Positions 52,444-62,569 are shown, counted from the stretch's first letter. The stretch is 64,000 bases of DNA from Photobacterium sp. GJ3 (GCF_018199995.1 NZ_CP073579.1:124001-188000), one strand, 5' to 3'. Notes: generated by a model from the letters alone, not told the origin. Numbers and translations: made by a program.

Positions 52444-53672
52444 GCTGCTTCGCAGCTTGCGCTATCCTTCTCCGCCCTACAAGGACGGAGCTTGTCGTGT
52501 TTTTTGGTCAGCCGCTATGTTGCCCGACCTGCTATCGACAAAGAGAAACAACGTTTAATCAGCCATCTGAATCAACCGGTGACGGGAGATGTGGTCCGAT
52601 ATGGCATTCACGAGAAGCCGCCGCTATCCCGCTCGCAAATCCGGCAGTGGTTTCAACGGGCCAACCGACAATCTTCAATATCATGGCCGATTTTCACGGA
52701 AGTTCAGCAGCAACGACTGCTCCGATACTATGCCCCTGTCTTTCAGGTTGAAACCCGTTCCAGGGATGACCTGCCTGGCCAGATGAAGTACGTCACCTCG
52801 GTTCAACCGACGATCATCACCCGCAAGCCAACGGTCTATACCCACGTCAGCTACACCCACTTTTATGGTCAAACTCTGATGCAACTGAATTACAGCCTCT
52901 GGTTTGCGAATCGCACGGCACGCTCGGCGTTCGATCCCTATGCGGGGCCGTTTGATGGCGTGTTGTTCAGGCTGACGCTGGATTCGACCGGACAGCCTTA
53001 TCTTCTGGACACGATCCACCATTGCGGGTGTTATCACATGGTATTTGCTTTGTCACCTGAACTTAAGTTTGCTTCTCTGGACAACGCGGTGGAATGGCCG
53101 ATCCGTCAGAAAATTTATGCCGGACAGTCAACGGGAAAACTAGAGATCACTTTGAACCACGGTGAACATATGCTCAAAGATGTGCGCTGGTTGCTGTCGG
53201 ATGGACAAACTCGTCCGCTCAATCTTCTCCCATATCAACAGCTCCGAAGCCTGCCAACTCCTGATAATCATCATCAGAGTGTGTTTGATCAGGAGGGCTT
53301 GCTGCCGGAAAGTGTCCGTGCGGAGCGGTTTTATCTCTGGCCATTCGGGATAATCTCTCCCGGCACTCAGCGGCAGTTAGGCCGCCATGCGACGGCTTTC
53401 ATCGGCTTGCGTCACTTCGATGATCCATTTTTGTTTGAGACGCTCTTTCAAAAACCTTAAAGCGCTTTATTCAGATGGTTACAAAAGCAGACGCAGGAGG
53501 GTGTCTCACTTACCGGAACTGACATGTCTCCAGATTTCTATACTCAGGGCATTGCATGATCCAAACATCGAGTCAGGCCGTGGCCTGTGCTGTGATTTGA
53601 TCTGGCATTGGCTTTGTATAATACCCGAGCCATACAAGAACAATAGTCTTCGTAACATGTGAGCATATCATC

Positions 53673-55292
53673 ATGAAAAATATCCAGATTCTTTTTTTCG
53701 CACTCACGTTTGGGGCTGGCTTTTCATCTGCGGTGGATGCCCGTGATGATTCGTATGGGTCTGGCTCCCACGCATCCGTTCCGAAGTCATCAATCATCAG
53801 TCTGCCAAGGGGGGCGACTGCTTTTGAACAAGTGACGTTTGATCTTGAAATTGGCACCATCGCGCAAAGCGACTGGGGACAGTTCAGAGTGAGGTTGGAT
53901 CAGTTGCTTGATCGTTATGGAAAGCCGGTGGGACCCGGTTATGTGAATGTGTTCCTGTATCCGGAGAATGGCTCAAATGCAGCGACACCGGTGTGGTCAG
54001 TCGATAATCTTTATGTCGCTGGTCCTGCAGTCAAAACGCATAAGAAGAAAGTGCATGGTGGCGGTGGTTACCACACTTGGGCTGATCACGGTGTCAGGGA
54101 AAGCGATGATTGGGGATATGAGGGCTGGAGAAACTCAGGACGTCGCGGAGATCATTCAGCACCGTCAGTGGACCGGCGGGCCGATACGACGATGTATTTT
54201 GATTTACGTCCGGGAATGGATGGTGAAGGGCCTGTGCAACACGTCAGGGCGACGGTTCTCTTCTCTCCACAGCCATTACCAAATATCACGGATGTCGTGC
54301 AATTTGCCGCACAGTTTTCAGCGCAAATGTATCCGGTCCGCAATATCATAGTGAATGCTGAGGGGGCAGGACATGTGGATGGCAGGGTGAATCCGGTGTC
54401 TTCGACAATCCCGAATACTTTGTCTCTTGGCAGACCGCCACAGCCTGTGTTACCGGCGCCGTCAGTCCCGGATGATCTTAGTTTTCCGGTTCAGGTGATA
54501 CAGGCGGATCAACCTAATCTGGATTCAGCGCGAAACCAGTGCATTCCGATGGCCAATGCCAATGCTTTGCAATATCTGGAAGATCGGTATGACAATCTGC
54601 CGCTTGCCTGGCGTGTGCCACAGTTACATATTCGCGGCATTGGTCAGATTGGGAGTGCCGGTGATGTGCTGATCTGGACACCTGTCCCGGAAAACAGTCT
54701 GGTTGCCAATATCGACAGCTATGGCCGCCGGGATAATGTTTATGACCTGGACACCGGCGCCTATACAAGTTTCTGCGGGTTAGTTCGCGGGTTGTTTGGT
54801 TACCTGACGGATCCCGATTCAGGCCCGTTAGATGGGGTGCATTTCCGTCATCAGGGGAGTCAGTCGATGGTCGTTGGGGATAATGCAGATTGCGATGATG
54901 GGACGGTCAGTATGGGCGGTCTCACGTCACAGCGAGAAGGCGACTTTCCTACGTGGGAGTGGATCTTCAATGAGCTGTCACAAGGCCGTGCGGTGACGAT
55001 TCTGTTCAGTTGGTATGACATGAACGGAGAGTGGAAAGGAGGCCATAGCGTCCGGGTCTATGGTGCTGCCCTGATCAACAACAGGCATTACTTGATGACG
55101 CTCGATGATGCTTCGCAGGGAGACAATTTCAGCAATGTATCTGATCCCCGAACTCAGCAATGGGAGGTGGCCGATACCGGGCAGCCGGGCTTAGATGGAG
55201 TTCCCGACGGCCGCCTGAATATGAACGGCATGAGCTGGGAGATAGATTTTGCGCTGTCTTTCGAAGCGAAACCAACGCTGCTGATTCCCTGA
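53673..55292 (+). CDS. Secreted protein with a possible papain-like (C39-like) domain
   Basis: A 539-residue exported protein; the signal peptide ends near SSAVDA. No family is certain. The C-terminal ~260 residues read like a cysteine-peptidase fold: Cys in ARNQCIPMANANALQYLED (about residue 291), His in KGGHSVRVYGA and Asp in YLMTLDDASQGDN, in the order of C39-like enzymes. A His/Gly-rich stretch (KKKVHGGGGYHTWADHGV, ~125-142) may bind metal. It is monocistronic with a strong terminator. Function is inference; the peptidase role needs structure search. Confidence 0.6.
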   Translation: MKNIQILFFALTFGAGFSSAVDARDDSYGSGSHASVPKSSIISLPRGATAFEQVTFDLEIGTIAQSDWGQFRVRLDQLLDRYGKPVGPGYVNVFLYPENGSNAATPVWSVDNLYVAGPAVKTHKKKVHGGGGYHTWADHGVRESDDWGYEGWRNSGRRGDHSAPSVDRRADTTMYFDLRPGMDGEGPVQHVRATVLFSPQPLPNITDVVQFAAQFSAQMYPVRNIIVNAEGAGHVDGRVNPVSSTIPNTLSLGRPPQPVLPAPSVPDDLSFPVQVIQADQPNLDSARNQCIPMANANALQYLEDRYDNLPLAWRVPQLHIRGIGQIGSAGDVLIWTPVPENSLVANIDSYGRRDNVYDLDTGAYTSFCGLVRGLFGYLTDPDSGPLDGVHFRHQGSQSMVVGDNADCDDGTVSMGGLTSQREGDFPTWEWIFNELSQGRAVTILFSWYDMNGEWKGGHSVRVYGAALINNRHYLMTLDDASQGDNFSNVSDPRTQQWEVADTGQPGLDGVPDGRLNMNGMSWEIDFALSFEAKPTLLIP

Positions 55293-55315
55293 GGCAACAT
55301 GCGCAATTTCAGATG

Positions 55316-55341
55316 AAAACGGGCGCCTCGGCGCCCGTTTT
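55316..55341 (+). terminator. Terminator shared by convergent genes
   Basis: A perfect 12-bp stem AAAACGGGCGCC / GGCGCCCGTTTT around a 2-nt loop; it can act on both strands. Confidence 0.92.
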
Positions 55342-55406
55342 ATCGCGTTTATCAGAGAAGCAGCCCGTGTGGTCCGTTCTGGACACGGGCTGTTCCGACA
55401 GTCAGG

Positions 55407-56525
55407 TCATGCTTCCGTCGCTGCCTGATTTCCGTGCCACTGAAAATGATGGTTTGGTTTTTTGCTGACCAGTCCTTCATTCATCATTTGGGTGAACACC
55501 TCATCTACTTCGTCTGCGGTCAGTTTCAGGCTGCGAATGATGGCGCGTTTCGAGCAACTGACCGCATTCGTCGCCAGTGCTTCTACGATCCGATCATAGG
55601 CCGAAACAGCCGTGGCCTCAGAAGTGCTGTCAGCGCTTTGGCGGGTTGCTTCAATGGCGAGTGCCGCATAATCCTCAGTCCCGTCAGTTGTTGTCTCAGA
55701 GGTTGCTTCCTCATGGTCTGGTGTGCCTGAGAAAGGTGCGGGTTTGCGGATGGTTTTCTCCGACAGATACACGCCATGACGCTGGTTGAACTGTTGCTTG
55801 AAGCGAAGTTCTTCACCAATCAGCCCGACGAAAAATGCTGCGAAGAAATCCAGCAACACCGACAGAAAAATCACCAGGCCCAACTGAGCAGCCTCCTGAC
55901 TGACTTTCATTGTTTTGGCCAGTCCATCAATCAGCCCCAGTACAGAACCCTGACTCACCACCGGCAGGCTGTCCCGCTCCATGGCCAGCGCTTGCTGCTG
56001 CTCCCGAAGCTTGCTGTTCTCACGTTGAATCCGGGAGACACCGGTGGCGATACGCGCCATCTGAATATATTTCTCAGCCGCGACATTGTTGAGTTCAATC
56101 TGCTTCTCTATCGCTTCAATCTGGAGGTTATAAGCGTTGATCTTGCTTTGCTGCACGCTGACATGGCTTTGTGCCTGATTGGTCGCACTCTGAATTCCGC
56201 CAACCGAGCCACCAATCGAGATGGCCGCCAGCACTGAATAGAATGCAAATGCAGATGCTGCGCCGGTGTAACTGCGGCGTGCACGACGTTCGCCGAATTC
56301 GTACCAGGCAAAAAATTTACCCAGCTCAAAAATCACGGCCAATCCACCAAAGAGCACCTGCATGACCGGGTTTTCGTCGATAGAAAGGAAGAGTAAAAGC
56401 GAGAAAATTATCGACGCCAGAATGGAGGCACCCGTAAAGCTGTAGACCGTCCACATCGCAAAGCGGCCTTTCGGAAAGCGGACGGTGTTTGTTGTGGGCA
56501 TCGTGTTGTCTGAAACCATAAGCAT
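55407..56525 (-). CDS. Membrane protein with coiled coil and C-terminal winged-helix-like domain
   Basis: About 372 residues from ATG 56525 (MLMVSDNTMPTTN); the frame opens 64 codons earlier but that part looks non-coding. There are four hydrophobic segments (AMWTVYSFTGASILASIIFS; VLFGGLAVIFELGKFF; AASAFAFYSVLAAISIGGSV; LGLVIFLSVLLDFFAAFFVG), a coiled coil between segments three and four (about 130-200), a Thr/Glu-rich linker and a C-terminal helix-turn-helix-like end (SCSKRAIIRSLKLTADEVDEV, MMNEGLVSKKPNHHFQW). I do not recognise a named family. It resembles membrane proteins on plasmids or phages. Confidence 0.62.
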   Translation of the reverse strand: MLMVSDNTMPTTNTVRFPKGRFAMWTVYSFTGASILASIIFSLLLFLSIDENPVMQVLFGGLAVIFELGKFFAWYEFGERRARRSYTGAASAFAFYSVLAAISIGGSVGGIQSATNQAQSHVSVQQSKINAYNLQIEAIEKQIELNNVAAEKYIQMARIATGVSRIQRENSKLREQQQALAMERDSLPVVSQGSVLGLIDGLAKTMKVSQEAAQLGLVIFLSVLLDFFAAFFVGLIGEELRFKQQFNQRHGVYLSEKTIRKPAPFSGTPDHEEATSETTTDGTEDYAALAIEATRQSADSTSEATAVSAYDRIVEALATNAVSCSKRAIIRSLKLTADEVDEVFTQMMNEGLVSKKPNHHFQWHGNQAATEA

Positions 56526-56901
56526 GTTTGTTCTCGGCCGGCAGCGTTCCCGGCAAAGTGTGATCGATTGGCGGGCAAGGATACCGGAAAAAGGCAACCG
56601 GGCGGCATGAAAAAACCGGGATTTCAGGTCTTGAGCCGGAAATTTGCACAGGGCTGTCATAACTGGTGAAAGCTTATCCATCGGACGCGTTGGATCTGAT
56701 CCTGCGGGATGGGCCATTCAGTGATCATGCTTCGGATTTTGTTCTCCGTTTGGACGGATCGCATACGACTTTCTAAATCCTGCCGCATATTTGCCGCATT
56801 GGATCGATGCTAGGTCAACAGATCCTAGGGATTCAGTTTGCTTTGGTGTGAACGATGAGAATGACTCAGATAAAGTCATCGGTAGACAAAGGATACAAAT
56901 A

Positions 56902-57429
56902 GTGACACTTCCAAAATTCACCTATCATCCGGATCCACTGGCAACCGGCGCCGTGATCAAAAGCATGAAAGTATGCGATTGCTGTGGCGAAGCCCGTGGA
57001 TATCTATACAGCGGCAGTATTTACTCTCAGCGAGATGTGGAGTGGCTCTGTCCGTGGTGCATTGCTGACGGATCAGCAGCGAAAGCGTTCAAGGCGTATT
57101 ATTCTGATGATTTCCCGCTGGATGGCGCGGGTCTGAATCGTGATGTGATTGCAGAAGTCTGCCAGCGTACGCCGGGTTACCAGTCCTGGCGTCAGGAAGT
57201 CTGGTTGGATCACTGCGGCGATGCCTGCGAATTTCATGGGTTTGCTGAACCGGATGAACTCCGGGCGCTCAGCGGGCAAGCCTTGAAGGCCTTTTTAAGC
57301 CGACACATGCTGAAAGTGGAGATCTGGCAGGATATTCTGAGCACGTACGAGAAAGGCGGAAACCCTGCGGTCTATAAGTTCAAATGCCGTCATTGTGGGG
57401 AAATCCTCTACGGGATGGATTTCCTGTAA
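56902..57429 (+). CDS. cbrC: CbrC/UPF0167-family protein
   Basis: A 175-residue cytoplasmic protein of the CbrC family; E. coli CbrC is linked to colicin E2 tolerance under CreB control. Two Cys pairs look zinc-binding: CDCCGEARGYLY near the start and CPWCIADG; later CRHCGE at the end. The GTG at 56902 after AAAGGAT gives the family-like start TLPKFTYHPDP; the open frame before it is leader. Function beyond the family name is unknown. Confidence 0.82.
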   Translation: MTLPKFTYHPDPLATGAVIKSMKVCDCCGEARGYLYSGSIYSQRDVEWLCPWCIADGSAAKAFKAYYSDDFPLDGAGLNRDVIAEVCQRTPGYQSWRQEVWLDHCGDACEFHGFAEPDELRALSGQALKAFLSRHMLKVEIWQDILSTYEKGGNPAVYKFKCRHCGEILYGMDFL

Positions 57430-57572
57430 ATCAATCGGTTGCATTGAGAGTCATTTTCAGCATGGACTGAGGTGCTCAACCGTGTGCAGCTCTCATTTTC
57501 AGGGGCAGTTGTTGTTGCGGTGTTGCGAAAAGGTTAGATTAAAAGCTCTAACCTGTATATTGAGGACTCAAC

Positions 57573-58022
57573 ATGGACGCAATTCTTCAGCAGTACCCGG
57601 TGATTACGGAAATTCCAGTTGCCTGGGGGGAAATGGATGCCCTGAATCATGTGAACAACGTGGTTTATTTCCGTTATTTCGAGACTGCCCGGCTGGATTA
57701 CTTCAAAGAAGCGTCGTTGATGGATGACATCAAAGAAACCGGTGTCGGTCCTGTCCTCAGCGAGACCAGCGCGCGTTACCGACTGCCTGTGACTTACCCG
57801 GATACCTTGCTGGTGGGCTCCAGAGTGACCCATATGGAAGGGGACCGCTTCACCATGGAATATGAAATCTTCAGCAAGAAGATGGGCGCGGTGACAACCC
57901 GGGGGACGGCGCAGGTGGTGATGTTTGATTTTAAGAACAACACCAAAGCCCAGATCTCTCCGCGTCTGCGGGAAACCATTGAGGCTATTGAAGCGCGTAA
58001 AGCCCTGTCGACAGACGCCTGA
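57573..58022 (+). CDS. Acyl-CoA thioesterase, 4HBT (YbgC/FcbJ-like)
   Basis: A hotdog-fold thioesterase of 149 residues. The active-site block VAWGEMDALNHVNNVVYFRYFE has the Asp and the NHVNN loop of the 4-hydroxybenzoyl-CoA thioesterase family. It likely hydrolyses acyl-CoA thioesters; chain length is unknown. GAGGACT precedes the start. Confidence 0.9.
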   Translation: MDAILQQYPVITEIPVAWGEMDALNHVNNVVYFRYFETARLDYFKEASLMDDIKETGVGPVLSETSARYRLPVTYPDTLLVGSRVTHMEGDRFTMEYEIFSKKMGAVTTRGTAQVVMFDFKNNTKAQISPRLRETIEAIEARKALSTDA

Positions 58023-58091
58023 GCCTTATGCTCAAAAAGACTTCTGACGCAGCGACTATACTCAGAGTCAGCGCTGTGGCAGGAGTCTTTT

Positions 58092-58340
58092 ATGTTTGTT
58101 GTAACAGAACACCAGATCAATGACATCGAGCTGTTTTCCCGGAAAGCGAGTACCGCACTCGGCCAGCCACCCGCCGGGCTTCAGCTCCAGACGGCGCTGC
58201 TCAATAAAGAAAGCCATTGCTGCCAGTGCATCTGGGAAGCTGAGTCCGTGGAAAGTGTTCAGAACTATCTCGACCCGACGCTCGGAGATGCATCCGTAAA
58301 CCTCTATTATCTGCTCGATCCGGATTCTGCGATTGGCTAA
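58092..58340 (+). CDS. Small uncharacterised protein (82 residues)
   Basis: Starts after CAGGAG. The chain (VTEHQINDIELFSRKASTAL.. LNLYYLLDP-type ending) looks like a compact ferredoxin-like alpha/beta domain, as in DUF4242/antibiotic-monooxygenase-like proteins, with a paired Cys in HCCQCIWEAES. Function unknown. Confidence 0.6.
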   Translation: MFVVTEHQINDIELFSRKASTALGQPPAGLQLQTALLNKESHCCQCIWEAESVESVQNYLDPTLGDASVNLYYLLDPDSAIG

Positions 58341-58378
58341 TCCCCACTGTTCTTCTTTTCTGAACGCTGGGAAGGGTA

Positions 58379-58784
58379 TTATTCAGTTGGTTTTTCCTGC
58401 TTTGCAAGCGCCAGAAAAGACGCCATGGCCATGGCCTTCGCATCAAGGTAACCATCGGTTTTTTTATGGGTGCGCAGAAACTGGTAGCCGGAAAGAATTC
58501 GGGTCAGCTCATCGGCAGTCTGCCCTTGAAAAGGCTGCCCTTTCACATGCTCAAATGCGACGGCCAGCGCAGCCTGATCCACAACTTCCGCCTGACGGTA
58601 AAGATAGCCGCACCCGGTCGCCAGCCATTCCAGTGAGCAATTCGCTTTCATGGCAATCTGATTGGCTTTTTGCAGGCTGGGTTCGCTGCCATTGAATTAA
58701 GGCTTCATTCAGTTCGACCCTGCGGGCAAAACCGCTGATACTTTCCTTACCCATCAGGTTTCTTAAGCGTTCAGAAAAAGACAT
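58379..58784 (-). pseudogene. Phage-repressor-like HTH regulator with internal frameshift
   Basis: The first frame (from ATG 58784) encodes MSFSERLRNLMGKESISGFA and RRVELNEALI, the start of a helix-turn-helix. It then shifts: the next frame carries NGSEPSLQKANQIAMKANCS and LEWLATG, the recognition helix and following block of XRE/CI-like regulators, and continues to 58379 with QAALAVAFEHVKGQPF. At GCCTTAATTCAATGGCAGC the two parts are separated by a small indel, with a few expected residues missing. A cI-like regulator, probably inactive unless the read is wrong. Confidence 0.72.
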
Positions 58785-58899
58785 CAAAAACTCGTACTCT
58801 GGTTCGAATCTTGTGGGTTATATCATTGCCCGATGGATCAAACCAGCCTAGGATGGGCCCAGCGAATTATTTCGGGCATTGAATAAAGGAGGATGAACC

Positions 58900-59808
58900 A
58901 TGGTGGCAAATGTCGAACTGACCCCTCAGGGACCACAGTTTTCAGAGCTGGTACAAGGTTACTGGCGTCTGGCTGACTGGGGGATGCGCCCACAGGATCG
59001 GTTGCGCTTCCTGAAACAGCACATTGAGCTGGGGATCACCACAGTGGATCATGCCGATATCTATGGCGGATACAGTTGTGAGCAACTGTTTGGCGAGGCA
59101 CTGGCTCTGGAGCCAAGTATTCGCGAGCAGATTCAGATTGTGAGCAAATGTGATATCAAATTGTGTGGTCACCAGTATCCTGAGCAGAAAATTAACCACT
59201 ACGACACCAGCCGGGCACATATTGTTGCGTCGGTGAACAACTCACTGCAACGCCTGGGTATCGAACAGATTGATGTGCTGCTGATTCATCGTCCGGATGT
59301 CCTGATGGATGCAGATGAAGTCGCAGAAGCGTTTGCCACGCTGAAGCAGCAGGGTAAAGTCGTGCATTTTGGTGTGTCGAACTTTTCTTCGTCTCAGTTT
59401 GAGTTGCTGCAATCGCGGCTGGAAGCACCGCTGGTGACCAATCAGGTTGAAATCAATCCGCTGAACTTTGAGGTGTGCCACGACGGCACGCTGGACATGC
59501 TGCAAATGAAACGAACCAAGCCGATGGCCTGGTCGTGCATGGCGGGTGGCGATATTTTCCACGGACAGTCTGAGCAGGCCGTTCGGGTGCGCAATGAACT
59601 GGAAGCAATTCGTCAGGAAATAGGGGCAGCCTCGATTGATCAGGTGATTTATGCCTGGGTTCGTCGCTTACCGTCTCAGCCGTTGCCAATTATTGGCTCG
59701 GGTAAAATTGAGCGCGTGAAAGACGCAGTGGCTTCGCTTGAATTCCGACTGAGCCGTGAACAGTGGTTCCGTGTTTGGGTGGCCTCAAAAGGCCATGGGG
59801 TGCCATAA
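58900..59808 (+). CDS. Aldo/keto reductase (YdhF-like)
   Basis: NADPH-dependent oxidoreductase of 302 residues with an (alpha/beta)8 barrel. Features: GITTVDHADIYGGYSCEQLFG (catalytic Asp and Tyr), the Lys in VSKCDIKLCG, RLGIEQIDVLLIHRPD, and the cofactor end PLPIIGSGKIERV. Best match is YdhF-type. AAGGAGG precedes the start. Substrate unknown. Confidence 0.9.
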   Translation: MVANVELTPQGPQFSELVQGYWRLADWGMRPQDRLRFLKQHIELGITTVDHADIYGGYSCEQLFGEALALEPSIREQIQIVSKCDIKLCGHQYPEQKINHYDTSRAHIVASVNNSLQRLGIEQIDVLLIHRPDVLMDADEVAEAFATLKQQGKVVHFGVSNFSSSQFELLQSRLEAPLVTNQVEINPLNFEVCHDGTLDMLQMKRTKPMAWSCMAGGDIFHGQSEQAVRVRNELEAIRQEIGAASIDQVIYAWVRRLPSQPLPIIGSGKIERVKDAVASLEFRLSREQWFRVWVASKGHGVP

Positions 59809-61131
59809 GTCCCGTTGTCGTGGACTGGTTTGTGTTTATCGTGTTTGGTTTGGCTGACCTATGGATTCTTGCCTTCGCGGGAATGACGGTAATCGTATGA
59901 ATTTTATAAAGTTTGTCGTTCCCGTGAAGGCGGGAACCCAGTGACATTGATGCGCTGAAGGTTCGTCTGGGTGCTGTGAACGATTCTGCAGAGTGGCTGA
60001 ACCTTGCTGTGATTTGATCTGTTCAATGATATTTTTCGTGTGATTTTATTCCAGCGCACCATGGATTCCCGCCTTCGCGGGAATGACGGTAATTGCATGA
60101 ATTTTATGAAGTTTGTCGTTCCCGCGTAGGCGGGAACCCAGTGACGTTGATGCGCTGAAGGTTCGTCTGGTGCTGTGAACGATTCTGCAGAGTGGCTGAA
60201 CCTTGCTGTGATTTTATCTGTTCCATGATGATTTTCGTGTGTTTGTAGCTTGGCGCTTTATGGATTCCCGCCTTCGCGGGAATGACGGTAAGTGAATGAA
60301 TTTAAAGTCATTCGTCGTTCCCGCGTAGGCGGGAACCCAGTGATGTTGATGCGCTGAAGGTTCGTCTGGGTGCTGTGAACGATTCTGTAGAGTGGCTGAA
60401 CCTTGCTGTGATTTGATCTGTTCAATGATGATTTTCGTGTGTATGTAGCCCGGCGCTTTATGGATTCCCGCCTGCGCGGGAATGATGGTAAATGATTGAA
60501 TTTAAAGCCATTAGTCGTTCCCGCGCAGGCGGGAACCCAGTGACGTTCATGCGCCGAAGTCGCGTCTGGGTGCTGTGAACGATTCTGCAGAATGACTGAG
60601 CCTTGCTGGGATTTGACTTGTTCCATGATGATTTTCGTGTGTATGTAGCCCGGCGCTTTATGGATTCCCGCCTGCGCGGGAATGACGGTAATCGCATGAA
60701 TTTTATGAAGTTTGTCGTTCCCGCGTAGGCGGGAACCCAGTGACGTTGATGCGCTGAAGGTTCGTCTGGGTGCTGTGAACGATTCTGTAGAGTGGCTGAA
60801 CCTTGCTGTGATTTGATCTGTTCAATGATGATTTTCGTGTGTATGTAGCCCGGCGCTTTATGGATTCCCGCCTGCGCGGGAATGATGGTAATCGCATGAA
60901 TTTTATGAAGTTTGTCGTTCCCGCATAGGCGGGAACCCAGTGACGTTGATGCGCCGAAGCCTCGTCTGGGTGCTGTGAACGATGCGACAGAAGGACTGAA
61001 CTTTGTTGTGGTTTTATCTGTTCAATGATGTTGTGAATGCGCTTTGAGCCCTGCGCTCTATGGATTCCCGCCTGCGCGGGAATGACGGTAAGTAATTGAA
61101 TTAAAAGCTATTCGTCGTTCCCGCGCAGGCG

Positions 61132-62569
61132 CAATGCTGATCGTTTAAGGAAAATTAAGGACTTGAACGATCCTTAATTTCGAGCAAACTATCGGTTCAA
61201 CTGAAAGGAGCCTGTATGTTTGCTGCTGAATTAGAAGACTTTTCTTCAAGCTACCCACTCAAGAATGATTATTTAGAGGTGTTAAATGCTCACTTGCCCT
61301 TTGAGTGGGTCAACAATGCCTTGAGCATGACATCTCATGCTACGGTCAGGCGTCGCAAAATTCAGCCGCAAGATATCCTCAGGCTCGTGATTGGAATGTC
61401 TTTGCTTAGGCAAGAGTCTATCCATACGGTCGCTGAGCAATTAGCTTTAAATTCCAAACAGTTAGATAATGCACTGCTGTCTGCTAAAAGCTCATTAACT
61501 GAGGCTCGTAAAAGGTTGGGCGTCGAGCCCATTCAGTGGCTCTTTCATCAAAGCGCCAGTCACTGGTCAGAACAAGTTGAGGTCGATAAATGGGAAGGTC
61601 TCAGAGTTTATGCCATTGATGGTACCCAATTCCGTGTAGAAGATACGCCAGAATGCCGAGAGCATTTTGGCTCTGCAAACACGGCTTCCGAGTACCAGTC
61701 CGGCTATCCAGTAATGCAGTTGACCTGCTTAATGGATACCGCTTCGCGGTTGATCCTTAAAGCAGCAGCCGGACCTTATCGAGAGGCTGAAATCACGCAA
61801 GCATCACAGTTGGTGGATGATATCGACGATCACTCAGTCCTGCTGATGGATAAGCTCTATCATAGTGCTGAGTTGCTTCATCATATTGAAAGTCGAGGTC
61901 ATGATCGCCACTGGGTGACACCATTGAAGAAAGACATCAACTTTGAAATCGTGGATAAATACACGGATAACGACTGGTTGGTGAAACGAAAGCTAAGCCC
62001 CCATGCGCGTAAACAGTCACCATCATTACCGCAAGAGTGGCACTTTCGGGTCATCCGCTATCAATTTGAAGGCTTCCCGGAACGCTTTCTCGCGACATCG
62101 TTACCGAAAAGTCAGTATGATGCCGCTAAAATTATCGAACTCTATCATCAGCGTTGGGAAATTGAACTAGGATATCGTGAAATTAAATGCACGATGCTCC
62201 GCAAAGCCATTGCCTTAAGAAGTAAGAAAATTACTTTGGTCTACCAGGAATTATACGGGCTGTTACTTGCTTATAATTTGATCCGTTACGAAATGGCTCT
62301 AGCGGCAAAGGAGGCGAAAGTTAGCCCTCTAAGAATCAGCTTTAAACTCGGTTTTAAGGTCGTTTTGTATGATTATACAGCGATATGCCAGACGAAAAAC
62401 TTACAGTCGATACCAGCACGACTCAAAGATTTAACGGATACTCTGAAAGATCTGATTCTTCCCAAGCCAGACCGCCCAAATTATGAAAGGGCGGTCAAGA
62501 TGAGGCCGAATAAATATCCGTTAAAAAGCAACAGAAAAAAGAAGGAATCCTCTTAACCGAACAGCATTG
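61132..62569 (+). mobile_element. Complete IS4-family insertion sequence, 1438 bp
   Basis: Ends are imperfect inverted repeats: CAATGCTGATCGTTTAAGG on the left and CAATGCTGTTCGGTTAAGA on the right (reversed), matching at 16 of 19. The flanks are CGCGCAGGCG (61122-61131) and CGCGAAGGCG (62570-62579), a 10-bp direct repeat with one mismatch, consistent with IS4-type target duplication. It carries a single intact transposase. Confidence 0.92.
61216..62556 (+). CDS. IS4-family transposase
   Basis: A 446-residue DDE transposase. Catalytic residues are visible: D135 in YAIDGTQFR, D212 in LLMDKLYHS and the C-terminal YREK box Y310-x2-R313-x3-E317-x6-K324 (YHQRWEIELGYREIK). The N-terminal and central blocks (SLTEARKRLG, RHWVTPLKK) match IS4 subgroup enzymes. 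AAAGGAGCC precedes the start. It appears intact and may be active. Confidence 0.95.
   Translation: MFAAELEDFSSSYPLKNDYLEVLNAHLPFEWVNNALSMTSHATVRRRKIQPQDILRLVIGMSLLRQESIHTVAEQLALNSKQLDNALLSAKSSLTEARKRLGVEPIQWLFHQSASHWSEQVEVDKWEGLRVYAIDGTQFRVEDTPECREHFGSANTASEYQSGYPVMQLTCLMDTASRLILKAAAGPYREAEITQASQLVDDIDDHSVLLMDKLYHSAELLHHIESRGHDRHWVTPLKKDINFEIVDKYTDNDWLVKRKLSPHARKQSPSLPQEWHFRVIRYQFEGFPERFLATSLPKSQYDAAKIIELYHQRWEIELGYREIKCTMLRKAIALRSKKITLVYQELYGLLLAYNLIRYEMALAAKEAKVSPLRISFKLGFKVVLYDYTAICQTKNLQSIPARLKDLTDTLKDLILPKPDRPNYERAVKMRPNKYPLKSNRKKKESS

Larger units (their letters stand above)
50884..52498. mobile_element. IS200/IS605-family element with divergent tnpB and tnpA
   Basis: The element carries tnpB on the minus strand and tnpA on the plus strand. 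Its ends show the imperfect palindromes typical of the family: CCCCGAGCTAAAGCGCGGGG at about 50893-50912 on the tnpB side and CTCCGCCCTACAAGGACGGAG at about 52471-52491 on the tnpA side. There are no inverted terminal repeats or target duplication, as expected for single-strand transposition. Exact ends are uncertain by several bases. Confidence 0.85.
50778..53460 (+). pseudogene. Lipoprotein gene split by an IS200/IS605 insertion
   Basis: The 5' part (50778 to about 50883) encodes a lipoprotein signal, MRFLALLFLVMITA-CAS, then FPEPIPASIPIQQQIYT. The 3' part (about 52500-53460) continues at FLVSRYVARPAIDKEKQRL for ~320 residues and has no start of its own other than codons at the insertion edge. 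Removing the element would restore one gene of roughly 355 residues. Domain identity is unknown; WFQRANRQSS, SYTHFYGQTLMQLNYSLWF and HCGCYHMVF are distinctive. AAGGAG precedes the start. The present product would be a short tethered peptide. Confidence 0.8.
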
